Shown piece after piece: positions 10,282 to 21,857 of a stretch of DNA of 64,000 bases. The notes below the pieces were generated by a model, which searched no databases, had not been told where the DNA came from, and worked only from the letters and a program-made list of their open reading frames with translations. The position numbers and the translations under genes were made by a program. Where the stretch lies: assembly GCF_005083565.1 (NCBI RefSeq), contig NZ_CP034891.1, forward strand, positions 434,001-498,000, given 5' to 3'. The stretch is from Buchnera aphidicola (Acyrthosiphon lactucae). Lineage in GTDB: Bacteria; Pseudomonadota; Gammaproteobacteria; Enterobacterales; Enterobacteriaceae. The first letter of the stretch is position 1. The number at the start of each line of letters is the position of its first letter.

Positions 10282-10467
10282 ATGCTTATTCTAACTCGTC
10301 GGGTCGGCGAAACGTTAATAATTGGCGATGAGATAACTGTAACAGTACTAGGAGTTAAAGGTAACCAAGTCCGTATTGGTGTAAATGCCCCTAAAGAAGT
10401 TTCGGTACATCGTGAAGAAATATATCAACGTATTCAAGCTGAGAAAAAACAACAAAAAGATTACTAA
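10282..10467 (+). CDS. csrA: Carbon storage regulator CsrA
   Basis: The 61-residue RNA-binding regulator has the E. coli length and almost the same sequence ([37 protein letters not shown]). Its dimer binds GGA motifs in mRNA leaders and alters translation or stability. The RNA-binding residues (Leu4, Arg6, Arg44 region) are kept. It is one of very few global regulators visible in this reduced genome. The coding sequence is richer in G+C than its neighbours, consistent with strong purifying selection. Confidence 0.98.
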   Translation: MLILTRRVGETLIIGDEITVTVLGVKGNQVRIGVNAPKEVSVHREEIYQRIQAEKKQQKDY

Positions 10468-10473
10468 TCAATA

Positions 10474-10504
10474 CTGCATCTTACTAATATCAAGTAAGAT
10501 GTAG
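10474..10504 (+). terminator. Rho-independent terminator after csrA
   Basis: CTGCATCTTACT pairs with AGTAAGATGTAG (12 bp including one G-U pair, loop of 7), followed by CTTTCATATTT. It begins 7 bases after the csrA stop. Confidence 0.8.
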
Positions 10505-10563
10505 CTTTCATATTTAATTGCAAATAAATACAACAGACATTTTTTTACGTAAAAAAATTATGT

Positions 10564-10591
10564 TTGACTTATATAAAAAAAAAAGTAAAAT
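10564..10591 (+). promoter_or_regulatory. Candidate sigma70 promoter for the tRNA-Ser/tRNA-Arg unit
   Basis: TTGACT (10564-10569) and TAAAAT (10586-10591) are separated by 16 bases, about 35 bases upstream of the tRNA-Ser 5' end. In such AT-rich DNA the -10 match is weak evidence, but the TTGACT is distinctive. Confidence 0.5.
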
Positions 10592-10625
10592 AAAATTATC
10601 AAAATTAAAAAAATTTTTATATTTC

Positions 10626-10714
10626 GGTGAGATGGCCGAGAGGATGAAGGCGCTCCCCTGCTAAGGGAGTATGCAGAAAAATCTGCATCGAGGGTTCGAA
10701 TCCCTCTCTCACCG
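10626..10714 (+). tRNA. tRNA-Ser (anticodon GCU)
   Basis: A type II tRNA with a long variable arm. The acceptor arms GGTGAGA/TCTCACC pair, the anticodon loop is CTGCTAA within the CTCCC/GGGAG stem, and the T loop is GGTTCGAATCC. It reads AGC/AGU. The encoded 3' end reads GCCG rather than GCCA, so the final CCA must be completed by nucleotidyltransferase. It lies upstream of tRNA-Arg, as in the E. coli serV-argV region beside csrA. Confidence 0.96.
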
Positions 10715-10735
10715 CCGCATGTTAATTTTAAAATT

Positions 10736-10809
10736 GCATCCGTAGCTCAGTTGGATAGAGTACTCGGCTACGAACCGAGCGGTCGGAGGTTCGAATCCTT
10801 CCGGATGCA
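10736..10809 (+). tRNA. tRNA-Arg (anticodon ACG)
   Basis: GCATCCG pairs with CGGATGC in the acceptor stem; the anticodon stem CTCGG/CCGAG encloses CTACGAA, giving ACG. A34 would be deaminated to inosine by TadA to read CGU/CGC/CGA. CCA is not encoded. It lies 21 bases after tRNA-Ser, so the two are probably cotranscribed. Confidence 0.96.
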
Positions 10810-10911
10810 AAAAATAGAATTTAAATAATCTCTTAACTCAAAAATAATAAAAAAAGTATTTATAAAATATTTTTTCAGAAGTATTTCAATATTTTAGATC
10901 AGGAGATAAAA

Positions 10912-12468
10912 TTGATAGAAGATATCTCGAAAAAAATTGCTTGGTTAAAAGCAAATCCGAAAATGTTAAAAGGTATTTTTCGAGGAATTGAACGTGAAAC
11001 TTTAAGAATTCAAAAAAATGGAATTTTTTCTCAAAAAACACATCCATACTCAATTGGATCTTCTTTAACTCATAAATGGATAACTACTGATTTTGCCGAA
11101 AATTTATTAGAATTTATTACACCTACTAGTGATAATATAGATTATTTATTATCTTTCTTAACAGATCTTCATTGTTTTACAGCATCAAAAATAAAGAATG
11201 AACGTATGTGGCCTTTTAGTATACCTTATCTTACTAATAAGAAAAAAAATATCCAAATAGCTCAATACGGAAAATCTAATCTTGGAAAAATGAAAAACAC
11301 TTATAGAATAGGTTTAAAAAATCGCTATGGTGATTTGATAAATACTATTTCAGGTGTACATTATAATTTTTCATTACCCTTATCATTTTGGGAAAATTGG
11401 AACAAAAATAAAAACAAAGAAAATAATTCCGATTACATTTCATCAGGATATTTACATTTAATTAGAAATTATTACCGATTTGGTTGGATTATTCCTTATT
11501 TATTTGGATCATCACCTGCAATATCATCATGTTTTTTAAAAAATACAAAAAAAAAATATAAATTTAAAAAAAATAAAGAAAATATATTTTATTTACCATG
11601 GTCTACTTCATTAAGACTGAGTGATCTTGGATATACTAATACAAAAATTTTAGATCTAAATATTATGTTTAATGATTTTCATCAATATACTGAATCATTA
11701 AAAAATGCTCTTGAAACACCATCAAGACAATTTACTAATATAGGACTAAAAGACATATATGGTAATTTTAAACAATTAAATACTAATTTTTTGCAAATAG
11801 AAAACGAACTTTATACTCAAATAAGACCTAAAAGAAAAACAGAAAATGGTGAATCACTTTTAGAAGCGTTAAAAAATAGAGGCATTGAATATGTTGAAAT
11901 ACGTTCTTTAGATATTAATCCATTTTCACCTATAGGAATAAGTAAAAATCAAATACTTTTATTAGATTTATTTTTGATTTGGTGTACTTTAGTTGATTCC
12001 CCTAAAATTAATAAAATAGATTTTCTATTAATAACCAAAAATTGGGAAAGAATAATTTATGAAGGAAGAAAACCAAATCAAAAAATTTATATCAATACTA
12101 AAAAAGAAACAAAAACATTAATTGAAATAAGCAATGTTATATTTAAAGATTTATACGAAATTGCTTTAATACTTGATTATAATTCAAATGATCTATCATA
12201 TCAAACAGCATGCAAAGAAATAAAGCTATTTTTTAAAAATCCAGATTTAACCTATTCTGCTCAATGTTTAAAATTTTTAATTCAAAAGGGTATGAAAAAA
12301 ACAGGTTTATCTTTAGCTAATAAATATCATAAAAAATTTATTAACGAAAACTACTTAAATATAAATAAAAAAAATTTAGAAAAAGAAACTATACGTTCTC
12401 ATCAAAAACAAATACAAATAGAACAAGAAGACAGATTAACTTTTGAAGAATATATAAAAAATAAATAA
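10912..12468 (+). CDS. gshA: Glutamate-cysteine ligase (gamma-glutamylcysteine synthetase)
   Basis: GshA makes gamma-glutamylcysteine, the first step to glutathione. The 518 residues equal the E. coli length. Conserved blocks include [48 protein letters not shown] and [15 protein letters not shown]. Translation starts at TTG (10912) with AGGAG seven bases upstream; E. coli gshA also uses TTG, so a rare start has been kept in an otherwise ATG-dominated set. No upstream in-frame ATG matches the family better. Confidence 0.96.
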   Translation: MIEDISKKIAWLKANPKMLKGIFRGIERETLRIQKNGIFSQKTHPYSIGSSLTHKWITTDFAENLLEFITPTSDNIDYLLSFLTDLHCFTASKIKNERMWPFSIPYLTNKKKNIQIAQYGKSNLGKMKNTYRIGLKNRYGDLINTISGVHYNFSLPLSFWENWNKNKNKENNSDYISSGYLHLIRNYYRFGWIIPYLFGSSPAISSCFLKNTKKKYKFKKNKENIFYLPWSTSLRLSDLGYTNTKILDLNIMFNDFHQYTESLKNALETPSRQFTNIGLKDIYGNFKQLNTNFLQIENELYTQIRPKRKTENGESLLEALKNRGIEYVEIRSLDINPFSPIGISKNQILLLDLFLIWCTLVDSPKINKIDFLLITKNWERIIYEGRKPNQKIYINTKKETKTLIEISNVIFKDLYEIALILDYNSNDLSYQTACKEIKLFFKNPDLTYSAQCLKFLIQKGMKKTGLSLANKYHKKFINENYLNINKKNLEKETIRSHQKQIQIEQEDRLTFEEYIKNK

Positions 12469-12471
12469 TTT

Positions 12472-12492
12472 TCCCATGTTAAAAACATGGGA
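12472..12492. terminator. Perfect hairpin between convergent gshA and metK
   Basis: TCCCATGTT and AACATGGGA form a 9-bp perfect stem with an AAA loop, right after the gshA stop, between two convergent genes. The downstream T-run is weak. Confidence 0.7.
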
Positions 12493-12600
12493 TGTATGTA
12501 AAACATTAATATAATCTTTCATATTAAATGTACTATTTTATTTATAAAAAAATATTTTTAAAGTATTTGATTTGTAAATTATAGAATTATTCTGTTAATT

Positions 12601-13740
12601 TTATTGAGATAATTCGTCTACTTTATCAATTTTTTCCCAGGGAAATTCCTCTCTCCCAAAATGCCCATATGCTGCTGTTTTTAAATAAATAGGTTGAAGA
12701 AGATCAAGCATTTTAATTAATCCATACGGACGTAAATCAAAAATATTACGAATTAAAAAAATTAAAGAACTATTACTTATTTTTCCAGTTCTAAAAGTAT
12801 CTATCATAATAGAAATAGGTTCTGCTATTCCAATAGCATATGAAAGTTGAATTTCACAACGATCAGCTAATCCAGCAGCCACAATATTTTTAGCTACATA
12901 TCTAGCAGCGTATGCTGCAGAACGATCCACTTTTGAAGGATCTTTACCAGAAAAAGCACCTCCACCATGTCTAGACATACCTCCATAAGTATCAACAATA
13001 ATTTTACGGCCAGTCAAACCACAGTCTCCCATAGGTCCCCCTATAACAAATCTACCGGTAGGATTAATAAAAAATTTTGTATTCTTTTTTAACCATTTTT
13101 TGGGTAATACTGGTTTAATAATTTCATCCATAACTGCTTCTTTTAACTGTTTTTGAGAAACGTTTTCTCCATGTTGTGTAGAAAAAACTACAGTATCTAT
13201 TCCTATTATTTTCCCATTATTATATTTAAATGTAACTTGACTTTTAGCATCAGGTCTTAACCAAGGCAAAATGTTTTTTTTTCTTAATTCAGATTGTTTT
13301 TTCATTAAAAGATGAGCATAAGTAATAGGTGCTGGCATTAAAAATTCAGTTTCATTAGTAGCATAACCAAATATAATCCCTTGATCTCCAGCTCCTTGTT
13401 CTAAAGGATTAAGACGATTTACACCCTGATTGATATCAGGTGATTGTTTACCGATTGCACTTAAAACCGCACACGAATTAGCATCAAATCCAGCGTCAGA
13501 ATTAATATAACCGATATTATTGATAGTATTTCGAGTAATTTCTTCGACATCAACCCATGCAGTTGTTGAAATCTCTCCACCAATTAAAACCATACCTGTT
13601 TTAACATAAGTTTCACAAGCAACTCGTGCTTTAAGATCTTGTTTAAGTATTTCATCAAGTAAAGCATCAGAAATTTGATCAGCAATCTTATCTGGATGAC
13701 CTTCTGAAACTGATTCAGATGTAAAAAGATATTCAGTCAT
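12601..13740 (-). CDS. metK: S-adenosylmethionine synthetase
   Basis: MetK makes S-adenosylmethionine from methionine and ATP, the methyl donor for TrmD, RsmE and CysG nearby. The 379 residues (E. coli 384) carry the signatures [29 protein letters not shown] and [16 protein letters not shown]. The C-terminus is slightly shorter than in E. coli. It is divergent from endA across a 291-base spacer in which I see no further gene. Confidence 0.97.
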   Translation of the reverse strand: MTEYLFTSESVSEGHPDKIADQISDALLDEILKQDLKARVACETYVKTGMVLIGGEISTTAWVDVEEITRNTINNIGYINSDAGFDANSCAVLSAIGKQSPDINQGVNRLNPLEQGAGDQGIIFGYATNETEFLMPAPITYAHLLMKKQSELRKKNILPWLRPDAKSQVTFKYNNGKIIGIDTVVFSTQHGENVSQKQLKEAVMDEIIKPVLPKKWLKKNTKFFINPTGRFVIGGPMGDCGLTGRKIIVDTYGGMSRHGGGAFSGKDPSKVDRSAAYAARYVAKNIVAAGLADRCEIQLSYAIGIAEPISIMIDTFRTGKISNSSLIFLIRNIFDLRPYGLIKMLDLLQPIYLKTAAYGHFGREEFPWEKIDKVDELSQ

Positions 13741-14031
13741 ATTCTATCTACCTTGTTTAAAAATAATTTTATTTCTATATTCTTTAGAAATTCAAAATCT
13801 TTTTTATATAAAAAATCGAATATAAAATATATTAAGATTTATATTTTTTAAATTTACAATAAAATATTACTGTATTACAATATTTTTTAAAATAAAAACT
13901 TATAACTAGATATTTATTGTTAATATATGAAATATAGTATATTTTTAAAATAAGAAAAAATAACAGATGTTTTTAATTTTTAACAAAAACATATTACAAA
14001 AATTTATTTTTTAAAAACAGAATAAATAAAA

Positions 14032-14744
14032 ATGATAAAAAAAATATTTATTATTATAGTTACTACGTTTTTTTTTTATCTTCGTATCAAAAAAGTTATT
14101 TAAAAAAAAATACTATAAAAAATTTCTACCAAGCAAAACTTACAGCAATTCAAATTCACAAAAATGCACCAGGTTCTTTTTATTGTGGATGCAAAATTAT
14201 TTGGAAAGAAAAAAAAGGAATTCCTAATCTATATTCTTGTGGATATAAAATTCGAAAAAACAAAAATCGTGCAACAAGAATTGAATGGGAACATGTAGTA
14301 CCAGCATGGCAATTTGGACATCAGAAAAAATGTTGGAAAAAAGGAGGTCGTAAAAAATGTGTCTCTAATAAAATATATCAATTTATTGAATCTGATCTTC
14401 ATAATTTACAACCAGCTATTGGAGAAATAAATGGGGATCGTTCTAATTTTATGTATGGTGAATTAAAAAATAAAATTTCACAATATGGAAGATGTAATAT
14501 GAAAATAGATTTTCAAAAAAAAATAGCAGAACCACCTGAAAGAGCCCGTGGTACTATAGCTAGAACTTATTTTTATATGAGTGAAAAATACAATATTATT
14601 TTATCTAAACAAGAAAAAAAAATATTTTTGAAATGGGATAGAAAATTTCCTGTAACAGAATGGGAATGTGAAAGAGAAAAAATAATATTTAAGATACAAG
14701 GTAATCATAACAATTATATCTATAAAAAGTGTTATAAAAAATAA
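14032..14744 (+). CDS. endA: DNA-specific endonuclease I (EndA), frame broken at a 10-T tract in the signal peptide
   Basis: EndA is a periplasmic nuclease. From the ATG at 14032 the frame reads [15 protein letters not shown] and then terminates shortly after a T10 tract (14068-14077). Reading the -1 frame after the tract gives LSSYQKS and then the whole enzyme to the stop at 14742-14744, including FYCGCKI, the betabeta-alpha-Me motif region [33 protein letters not shown] and TEWECERE. One added T gives 237 residues (E. coli 235) with a well-formed signal peptide. Every residue after the tract looks under selection, so this seems a slippage-rescued gene rather than a decaying pseudogene. Confidence 0.85.
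14068..14077 (+). repeat. T10 tract at the endA frame break
   Basis: Ten T's lie in the hydrophobic core of the endA signal-peptide codons; eleven would fuse the ATG frame to the enzyme frame. Poly(U) slippage is less documented than poly(A), but the frame geometry is the same as in the other five broken genes. Confidence 0.8.
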
Positions 14745-14749
14745 AAAAT

Positions 14750-15487
14750 ATGAATAAAAATATTCCACGAATATATATGCAAGATTCTTTCAATATTAAT
14801 AATATTTATGTTTTATCAGAATCAAACGTACATTATATTCAAAAAGTTTTAAGAATGAAAATTCAAGATACATTAGAGATATTTAATGATACTAACTATA
14901 TTTTTTTAGCTCAAATAATATATATTTCTAAGAAAAAAATTGAAATTAAAATCATTGAAAATAAATTAAAAAATATTGAATCCCCAATTCATATTCATTT
15001 AGGACAAGTTATTTCGACAAATGAAAAAATGGATTTTACTATTCAAAAATCTACTGAAATGGGTATTAATATTGTCACACCATTATTTTTTAAAAATAGC
15101 TATTTTCAAAAAAAAAATATAAATATATCTAAAAAAATACAACGTTGGAAAAAAATAGCAATTTCTGCATGTCAACAGTGTAATCGCAATATTCTTCCTA
15201 AAATAAAAAATCCTACAGATATTTTTTCATGGTGTAAAAATAATAAATATAACGATATAAAAATTGTTTTTCACCCGAAATCGATATTAACAATTCATCA
15301 TTTAATAAAACCTATTAAATATATTCGAATAATAATTGGATCTGAAAGAGGTTTTTCAGCTGATGAAATTCAAAAAATTATTAAATATGGATTTATTTCA
15401 ATGAGATTAGGACCTAGAATTTTAAGAACAGAAACAGCTTCTATTGCAGCAATTACTGCATTGCAAACAAAATTTGGCGATTTTTAG
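14750..15487 (+). CDS. rsmE: 16S rRNA (uracil-1498-N3)-methyltransferase RsmE (YggJ)
   Basis: The SPOUT methyltransferase of 245 residues (E. coli 243) modifies U1498 of 16S rRNA. It shows an N-terminal PUA-like domain (SNVHYIQKVLRMK), KMDFTIQKSTEMGI, and the knot motifs IIGSERGFSADE and LGPRILRTETAS. It begins 5 bases after the endA stop, the endA-rsmE order of E. coli; gshB, which follows rsmE there, is absent here. Confidence 0.95.
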   Translation: MNKNIPRIYMQDSFNINNIYVLSESNVHYIQKVLRMKIQDTLEIFNDTNYIFLAQIIYISKKKIEIKIIENKLKNIESPIHIHLGQVISTNEKMDFTIQKSTEMGINIVTPLFFKNSYFQKKNINISKKIQRWKKIAISACQQCNRNILPKIKNPTDIFSWCKNNKYNDIKIVFHPKSILTIHHLIKPIKYIRIIIGSERGFSADEIQKIIKYGFISMRLGPRILRTETASIAAITALQTKFGDF

Positions 15488-15572
15488 AAAAATATTATTT
15501 TTCTACTATTTTTAGTTTTTATTTATAATTTTAAAAATTATTTTATTATTTTTTTAAATATAAAAATATTGG

Positions 15573-15591
15573 CTCTTAATTATTATAAGAG
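15573..15591. terminator. Short hairpin between convergent rsmE and rpiA
   Basis: CTCTTA pairs with TAAGAG around a 7-base loop in the gap between two convergent genes. It is short and AT-rich, so this is a weak call. Confidence 0.4.
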
Positions 15592-15646
15592 AATATTTCT
15601 ACATGATTAAGAGTGAAAATAGTTTTATATGTTTACTGAAAAAATT

Positions 15647-16306
15647 TTATTTTTTGATAGTTTGTATTCCATTTTTTTTTCCAATTAAAATAATATCGGC
15701 ACTTCTAGAAGCAAATAAACCTACTGTTACTACTCCTGGTAATGAATTAATTTTTTTTTCCATTGATATAGGATCTTTTATAGATAAATTATATACATCT
15801 ATAATTATATTACCATTATCTGTGATAAAATTTTTCCGATATTTCGGTATTCCTCCAATTTTTACCATTTCCTGCAAAAAATAAGAAAAGGCCATAGGAA
15901 TGATTTCAACAGGTAGAGGAAATTTTCCCAGAACATCTACTTTTTTTGTTTTATCAATAATACAAATAAATTTTTTTGCGATTTTAGCAATAATTTTTTC
16001 TCTAGTTAAAGCACCGCCTCCACCTTTAATCATTTGCATACGACTATTGATTTCATCAGCACTATCAACATAAATATTAAGTGAACTAAAATTTTTTAAG
16101 TTAAATACTTCTATACCCTTTTTTTTCAATAATACAGTAGAAGAATTAGAACTAGAAACTGCCCCATATATTAAATTTTTTATTGTACTTAAAGCTTCAA
16201 TAAAATAAAAAATAGTTGTACCAGTTCCTACTCCAATAATAGTACCAGGATGAATATAATCTAATGCGGCCCATGCCGCTTTTTTTTTTAGTTCATTTAA
16301 ATTCAT
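15647..16306 (-). CDS. rpiA: Ribose-5-phosphate isomerase A
   Basis: RpiA interconverts ribose-5-phosphate and ribulose-5-phosphate in the pentose phosphate pathway. The 219 residues equal the E. coli length; signatures are [33 protein letters not shown] and [10 protein letters not shown]. The N-terminus contains an A10 tract (16280-16289 as T's on the plus strand) that is in frame (NELKKKAAW), a useful contrast with the broken tracts elsewhere. Confidence 0.96.
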   Translation of the reverse strand: MNLNELKKKAAWAALDYIHPGTIIGVGTGTTIFYFIEALSTIKNLIYGAVSSSNSSTVLLKKKGIEVFNLKNFSSLNIYVDSADEINSRMQMIKGGGGALTREKIIAKIAKKFICIIDKTKKVDVLGKFPLPVEIIPMAFSYFLQEMVKIGGIPKYRKNFITDNGNIIIDVYNLSIKDPISMEKKINSLPGVVTVGLFASRSADIILIGKKNGIQTIKK

Positions 16307-16461
16307 GATATAAAGAATTTTTTTATTCTTAATAAAATAGAAAATAGTAGATTTTTAATCTAATTCAATTAATAATTCAATATTATATATTGAATGAATA
16401 ATGTTAAACTATAATTTTAATATTTTTTTAAATTTAAAATAAAAAAAATGCTTTTTTAAAG

Positions 16462-16536
16462 TGGCTGGGGTACCTGGATTCGAACCAGGGATGCCGGTAT
16501 CAAAAACCGGTGCCTTAACCACTTGGCTATACCCCA
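16462..16536 (-). tRNA. tRNA-Gln (anticodon UUG)
   Basis: On the minus strand TGGGGTA pairs with TACCCCA (U1-A72, the usual tRNA-Gln feature), the anticodon stem-loop CCGGTTTTTGATACCGG gives UUG, and the T arm is CCTGGTTCGAATCCAGG. CCA is encoded. It is the last tRNA of a Met-Leu-Gln cluster matching E. coli metT-leuW-glnU. Confidence 0.97.
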
Positions 16537-16578
16537 TAATTATAATATATTTTAATATTTTTATTATTGTAAGAAATA

Positions 16579-16660
16579 TACGGGAGGCGAGATTTGAACT
16601 CGCACACCTTTCGGTGCCAGAACCTAAATCTGGTGCGTCTACCAATTTCGCCACTCCCGC
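16579..16660 (-). tRNA. tRNA-Leu (anticodon UAG)
   Basis: A type II tRNA with a variable arm; the anticodon loop AGATTTAGGTTCT gives UAG, reading CUN codons, as E. coli leuW. The acceptor is GCGGGAG/CTCCCGT, so position 1-72 is a G-U pair instead of G-C. CCA is not encoded. Confidence 0.95.
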
Positions 16661-16670
16661 TTTAGTAAAA

Positions 16671-16747
16671 TGGTAGCTACGACGGGAATCGAACCCATGA
16701 CCCCAGCGTTATGAGTGCTGTGCTCTAACCAACTGAGCTACGTAGCC
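16671..16747 (-). tRNA. tRNA-Met (elongator, anticodon CAU)
   Basis: The minus strand gives a type I tRNA beginning GGCTACGTAGCTCAG, with anticodon loop CTCATAA, matching E. coli metT rather than the initiator (no C1-A72 mismatch, no three G-C pairs in the anticodon stem). The acceptor 1-72 pair is G-U (GGCTACG/CGTAGCT), and the 31-39 position is an A-C mismatch. CCA is encoded. It is the first of the three-tRNA cluster. Confidence 0.93.
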
Positions 16748-16778
16748 TAATAAAAATATTTTTATATAATAAAAATAT

Positions 16779-16807
16779 ATTTTATAATATATAAATTGAA
16801 TAATCAA
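16779..16807 (-). promoter_or_regulatory. Candidate sigma70 promoter for the tRNA-Met/Leu/Gln cluster
   Basis: On the minus strand TTGATT (16802-16807) and TAAAAT (16779-16784) are separated by exactly 17 bases, about 30 bases upstream of tRNA-Met. The region is shared with divergent glnS. Confidence 0.45.
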
Positions 16808-16846
16808 CACAATTATGTTAATTAAAAAAATAATATTAGGAATATA

Positions 16847-18529
16847 ATGAATACTAAAATAAAAAATAATAATTTTATTTGTCAAATTATTAATAAAGAT
16901 TTTAATAAAAATAAAGATTTATCTTTTCGTACTCGTTTTCCACCTGAGCCAAATGGATATCTTCATATTGGTCATGCCAAATCAATATGTTTAAATTTTG
17001 AACTTGCACATTTATATAAAGGACAATGTAATCTTCGATTTGATGACACAAATCCACTAAAAGAAAATATAAAATATATTGACTCTATAAAATATGATAT
17101 TAATTGGTTAGGTTATAAATGGTATGGGGAAATTCGCTATTCTTCTGAATATTTTTCAAAATTATATCAATATGCACAAGAATTAATTAAAAAAGGTTTA
17201 GCTTATGTAGATCACTTAAACAAAGAACAAATACGTGAATATAGAGGGACTTTAAATACTCCCGGTAAAAATAGTCCCTATAGAAATAGAACAATTAAGG
17301 AAAACATAGAACTTTTCCAAAAAATGAAAAAAGGAGAATTTTCTGAAGGAGAAGCATGTTTACGTGCTAAAATAGATATGAGTTCTTCTTTTATTATTAT
17401 GCGCGATCCTGTTTTATATCGAATTATTTTCACTAAACATCACCAGACTAAAAAAAAATGGTGCATATATCCTATGTATGATTTTGCTCATTGTCTGTCT
17501 GATTCTATTGAAGGAATTACTCATTCATTATGTACATTAGAATTTCAAGATAATAAATGTTTATATAATTGGATTTTAAAGCACACTAGTGTTACACACC
17601 ATCCTAAACAATATGAATTTTCTCGACTTAATCTAGAATTTTCAATTTTATCTAAAAGAAAATTAAAAATACTTATTGATAAAAATATAATAAAAGGATG
17701 GGACGATCCTCGAATACCTACACTTTCTGGATTAAGAAGAAAAGGATATACGCCATCTTCTATTAAAGAATTTTGTCAAAAAATCGGTGTTACTAAACAA
17801 AATAATTTAATAGAATTTGGAATGCTAGAATATTGTATTCGAAAAGAGCTAAATCAGACTGCTATACGTACTATGGCTATACTAGAACCAATTAAAGTTT
17901 TTTTATATAATTTAGATCAAAATCATAAAGAAAAATTTATAGTTCCGAATCATCCTGATAATCCTGAAATGGGTACTCATGAAATTATTTTTACTAATAC
18001 TATATATATTGAACGTTCAGATTTTAAGGAAAAATACGACAAAAAATACAAAAGATTAAAACTTGGAGAAAAAATACGTCTAAGATATTCTTATATAATT
18101 ACAGCAGAAAAAATAGAAAAAGATAAAGACAATAACATTATTAGTATAATATGTTATTGTGATTTACATACTTTAGGTAAAAAACCAAAAAACAATAAAA
18201 ACCCTCCTGTAATCCATTGGATTTCAGTAAACAATACGATTCCAGCAGAATTTAGATTATATAGTCAGTTATTCAATATAAAAAATCCAGAACAACAAAA
18301 AAATTTTTTATTTTACATCAATCCAGCATCTTTAATAAAAAAAAATGGCTTTATAGAAAAAAAAATAGGAGAAACAATACAAAAAAAAATCAATGATAAT
18401 ATAAAATTATTTTTTCAATTTGAAAGAATTGGTTATTTTTGCATAGATAATATAGATTCTAAAAAAAATTATTTAATATTTAATCGTACTGTTAGCTTAC
18501 GCGATATATGGAATTCAAAAAAAAATTAG
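16847..18529 (+). CDS. glnS: Glutaminyl-tRNA synthetase
   Basis: This class I synthetase of 560 residues (E. coli 554) charges tRNA-Gln, encoded just upstream on the other strand. The HIGH motif is in [16 protein letters not shown] and the KMSKS loop reads LSKRKL; C-terminal beta-barrels contact the anticodon ([13 protein letters not shown]). The N-terminus is a few residues longer than in E. coli. Confidence 0.97.
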   Translation: MNTKIKNNNFICQIINKDFNKNKDLSFRTRFPPEPNGYLHIGHAKSICLNFELAHLYKGQCNLRFDDTNPLKENIKYIDSIKYDINWLGYKWYGEIRYSSEYFSKLYQYAQELIKKGLAYVDHLNKEQIREYRGTLNTPGKNSPYRNRTIKENIELFQKMKKGEFSEGEACLRAKIDMSSSFIIMRDPVLYRIIFTKHHQTKKKWCIYPMYDFAHCLSDSIEGITHSLCTLEFQDNKCLYNWILKHTSVTHHPKQYEFSRLNLEFSILSKRKLKILIDKNIIKGWDDPRIPTLSGLRRKGYTPSSIKEFCQKIGVTKQNNLIEFGMLEYCIRKELNQTAIRTMAILEPIKVFLYNLDQNHKEKFIVPNHPDNPEMGTHEIIFTNTIYIERSDFKEKYDKKYKRLKLGEKIRLRYSYIITAEKIEKDKDNNIISIICYCDLHTLGKKPKNNKNPPVIHWISVNNTIPAEFRLYSQLFNIKNPEQQKNFLFYINPASLIKKNGFIEKKIGETIQKKINDNIKLFFQFERIGYFCIDNIDSKKNYLIFNRTVSLRDIWNSKKN

Positions 18530-18689
18530 AACAAAAAAACATTACTAATAATGACTATCAGTATATAATCTTAAAGATATATTATAAATTGAAATACAAT
18601 CAAGTAAAAATAGTATATATATATTCTTATAAAAAATTTTATATTAACAACTATATTTTATGATTTAATATCATAATTAAATATTTTAA

Positions 18690-20369
<1,680 letters not shown>

Positions 20370-20397
20370 AAAATTTTAAAAGATATTAAGGCTAAAC

Positions 20398-21702
20398 ATG
20401 TCTAAAATTATAAAAATTATAGCTCGTGAAATTATAGATTCTCGAGGCACCCCTACTGTAGAATCTGAAGTACATTTAGAAGGTGGTTTTGTTGGGCTAG
20501 CTTCTTCTCCCTCTGGGGCTTCTACAGGTTCTTTAGAAGCTATAGAATTAAGAGATAAAAATAAAAATAGATTCATGGGAAAGGGAGTAAAAAAAGCAGT
20601 TTCGTTAATAAACGAAAAAATATCTTATGCATTAAAAAATCAAAATGCTAAAGATCAAAGTAATATTGACAGCATTATGATTAATTTAGATGGAACAATC
20701 AATAAATCTAAATTAGGTGCAAATTCAATCTTATCTGTATCTTTAGCTGTTGCAAAAGCAGCTGCTGCATCTAAGGGAATGCCATTATATGAACATATTG
20801 CAGAAATTAACGATACACCAGGTGTTTTTTCTATGCCACTACCAATGATTAATATTATTAATGGAGGGAAACATGCTAATAATAATATTGATATTCAAGA
20901 ATTTATGATTCAACCAATTAGTGCAAAAACAATAAAAGAAGCTATACGTATAGGTTGTGAAATATTTTATACATTAGGACAATTGTTAAAAGAAAAAGGA
21001 ATGAGTACAACAGTAGGAGACGAAGGTGGATATGCTCCAAATTTACAATCTAATGAAGAAGCTTTAAATATTATTCAAGATGCAATACATAGAACTAAAT
21101 ATGTATTAGGAAAAGATATAAAATTAGCAATAGATTGTGCTGCATCAGAATTGTATGACAAAAATGAGAAAAAATATCGACTAAAGGGAGAGAATATTTA
21201 TTTTTCTTCTGAAGAATTTACTCATTATTTGGAAAAATTATCACAAAAATATCCAATAATTTCAATTGAAGATGGACAAGATGAGTCAGATTGGGAAGGA
21301 TTTTTATATCAAACAAATTTACTAGGTAATAAAATGCAACTAGTAGGAGATGATTTATTTGTAACCAATACTAGTATTTTAAAAAAAGGCATAAAAAAAG
21401 GAATTGCTAATTCTATACTCATTAAATTAAATCAAATTGGTACATTAACTGAAACTATTGAAGCGATAAAAATGGCAAAAAAAGCAAATTATGGTGTTAT
21501 TATTTCTCATCGTTCAGGTGAAACAGAAGATGCTTCAATAGCTGATTTGTCTGTAGGAACATCGTCAGGACAAATTAAAACTGGCTCTATGAGTCGATCT
21601 GATAGAACTGCAAAATATAATCAATTAATTAGAATTGAAGAAAATTTAGGTAGAAAAAATGCTCCTTTTTATGGTTTAAAAGAAATTAAATCAATATCAT
21701 AA
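20398..21702 (+). CDS. eno: Enolase
   Basis: Enolase (434 residues, E. coli 432) converts 2-phosphoglycerate to phosphoenolpyruvate and in E. coli is also a degradosome component. Signatures include [31 protein letters not shown], the metal site IEDGQDE and LIKLNQIGT with SHRSGETED. It starts 28 bases after pyrG, with AAGG in the spacer. Confidence 0.98.
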   Translation: MSKIIKIIAREIIDSRGTPTVESEVHLEGGFVGLASSPSGASTGSLEAIELRDKNKNRFMGKGVKKAVSLINEKISYALKNQNAKDQSNIDSIMINLDGTINKSKLGANSILSVSLAVAKAAAASKGMPLYEHIAEINDTPGVFSMPLPMINIINGGKHANNNIDIQEFMIQPISAKTIKEAIRIGCEIFYTLGQLLKEKGMSTTVGDEGGYAPNLQSNEEALNIIQDAIHRTKYVLGKDIKLAIDCAASELYDKNEKKYRLKGENIYFSSEEFTHYLEKLSQKYPIISIEDGQDESDWEGFLYQTNLLGNKMQLVGDDLFVTNTSILKKGIKKGIANSILIKLNQIGTLTETIEAIKMAKKANYGVIISHRSGETEDASIADLSVGTSSGQIKTGSMSRSDRTAKYNQLIRIEENLGRKNAPFYGLKEIKSIS

Positions 21703-21723
21703 ATTTAAAAATAATCTATTAAA

Positions 21724-21759
21724 AAGAATCAGGTATTTTTTATAATATGCCTGTTTCTT
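21724..21759. terminator. Terminator hairpin between convergent eno and nlpD
   Basis: AAGAATCAGG pairs with CCTGTTTCTT (one T-T mismatch) 21 bases after eno, followed by ATTTAAG. It sits between convergent genes and may act on both. Confidence 0.6.
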
Positions 21760-21857
21760 ATTTAAGAAGATAAAAATAAAAAAAAATTCTATATACTCTT
21801 TTATCTTTATTTTTTAAACTATATCTAGTTTAATTTAGATTATAAAAATATAATAAA

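Noticed and set aside
13741-14031. Possible small gene in the metK-endA spacer
   Set aside because: Only AT-rich sequence with short frames and no recognisable homology; probably divergent promoters.
15603-15884. Plus-strand open frame with a hydrophobic N-terminus
   Set aside because: It is the antisense of the 3' part of rpiA, which has full-length homology on the minus strand.
16409-16676. Open frames on both strands across the tRNA cluster
   Set aside because: They are translations of the tRNA-Gln, tRNA-Leu and tRNA-Met genes.
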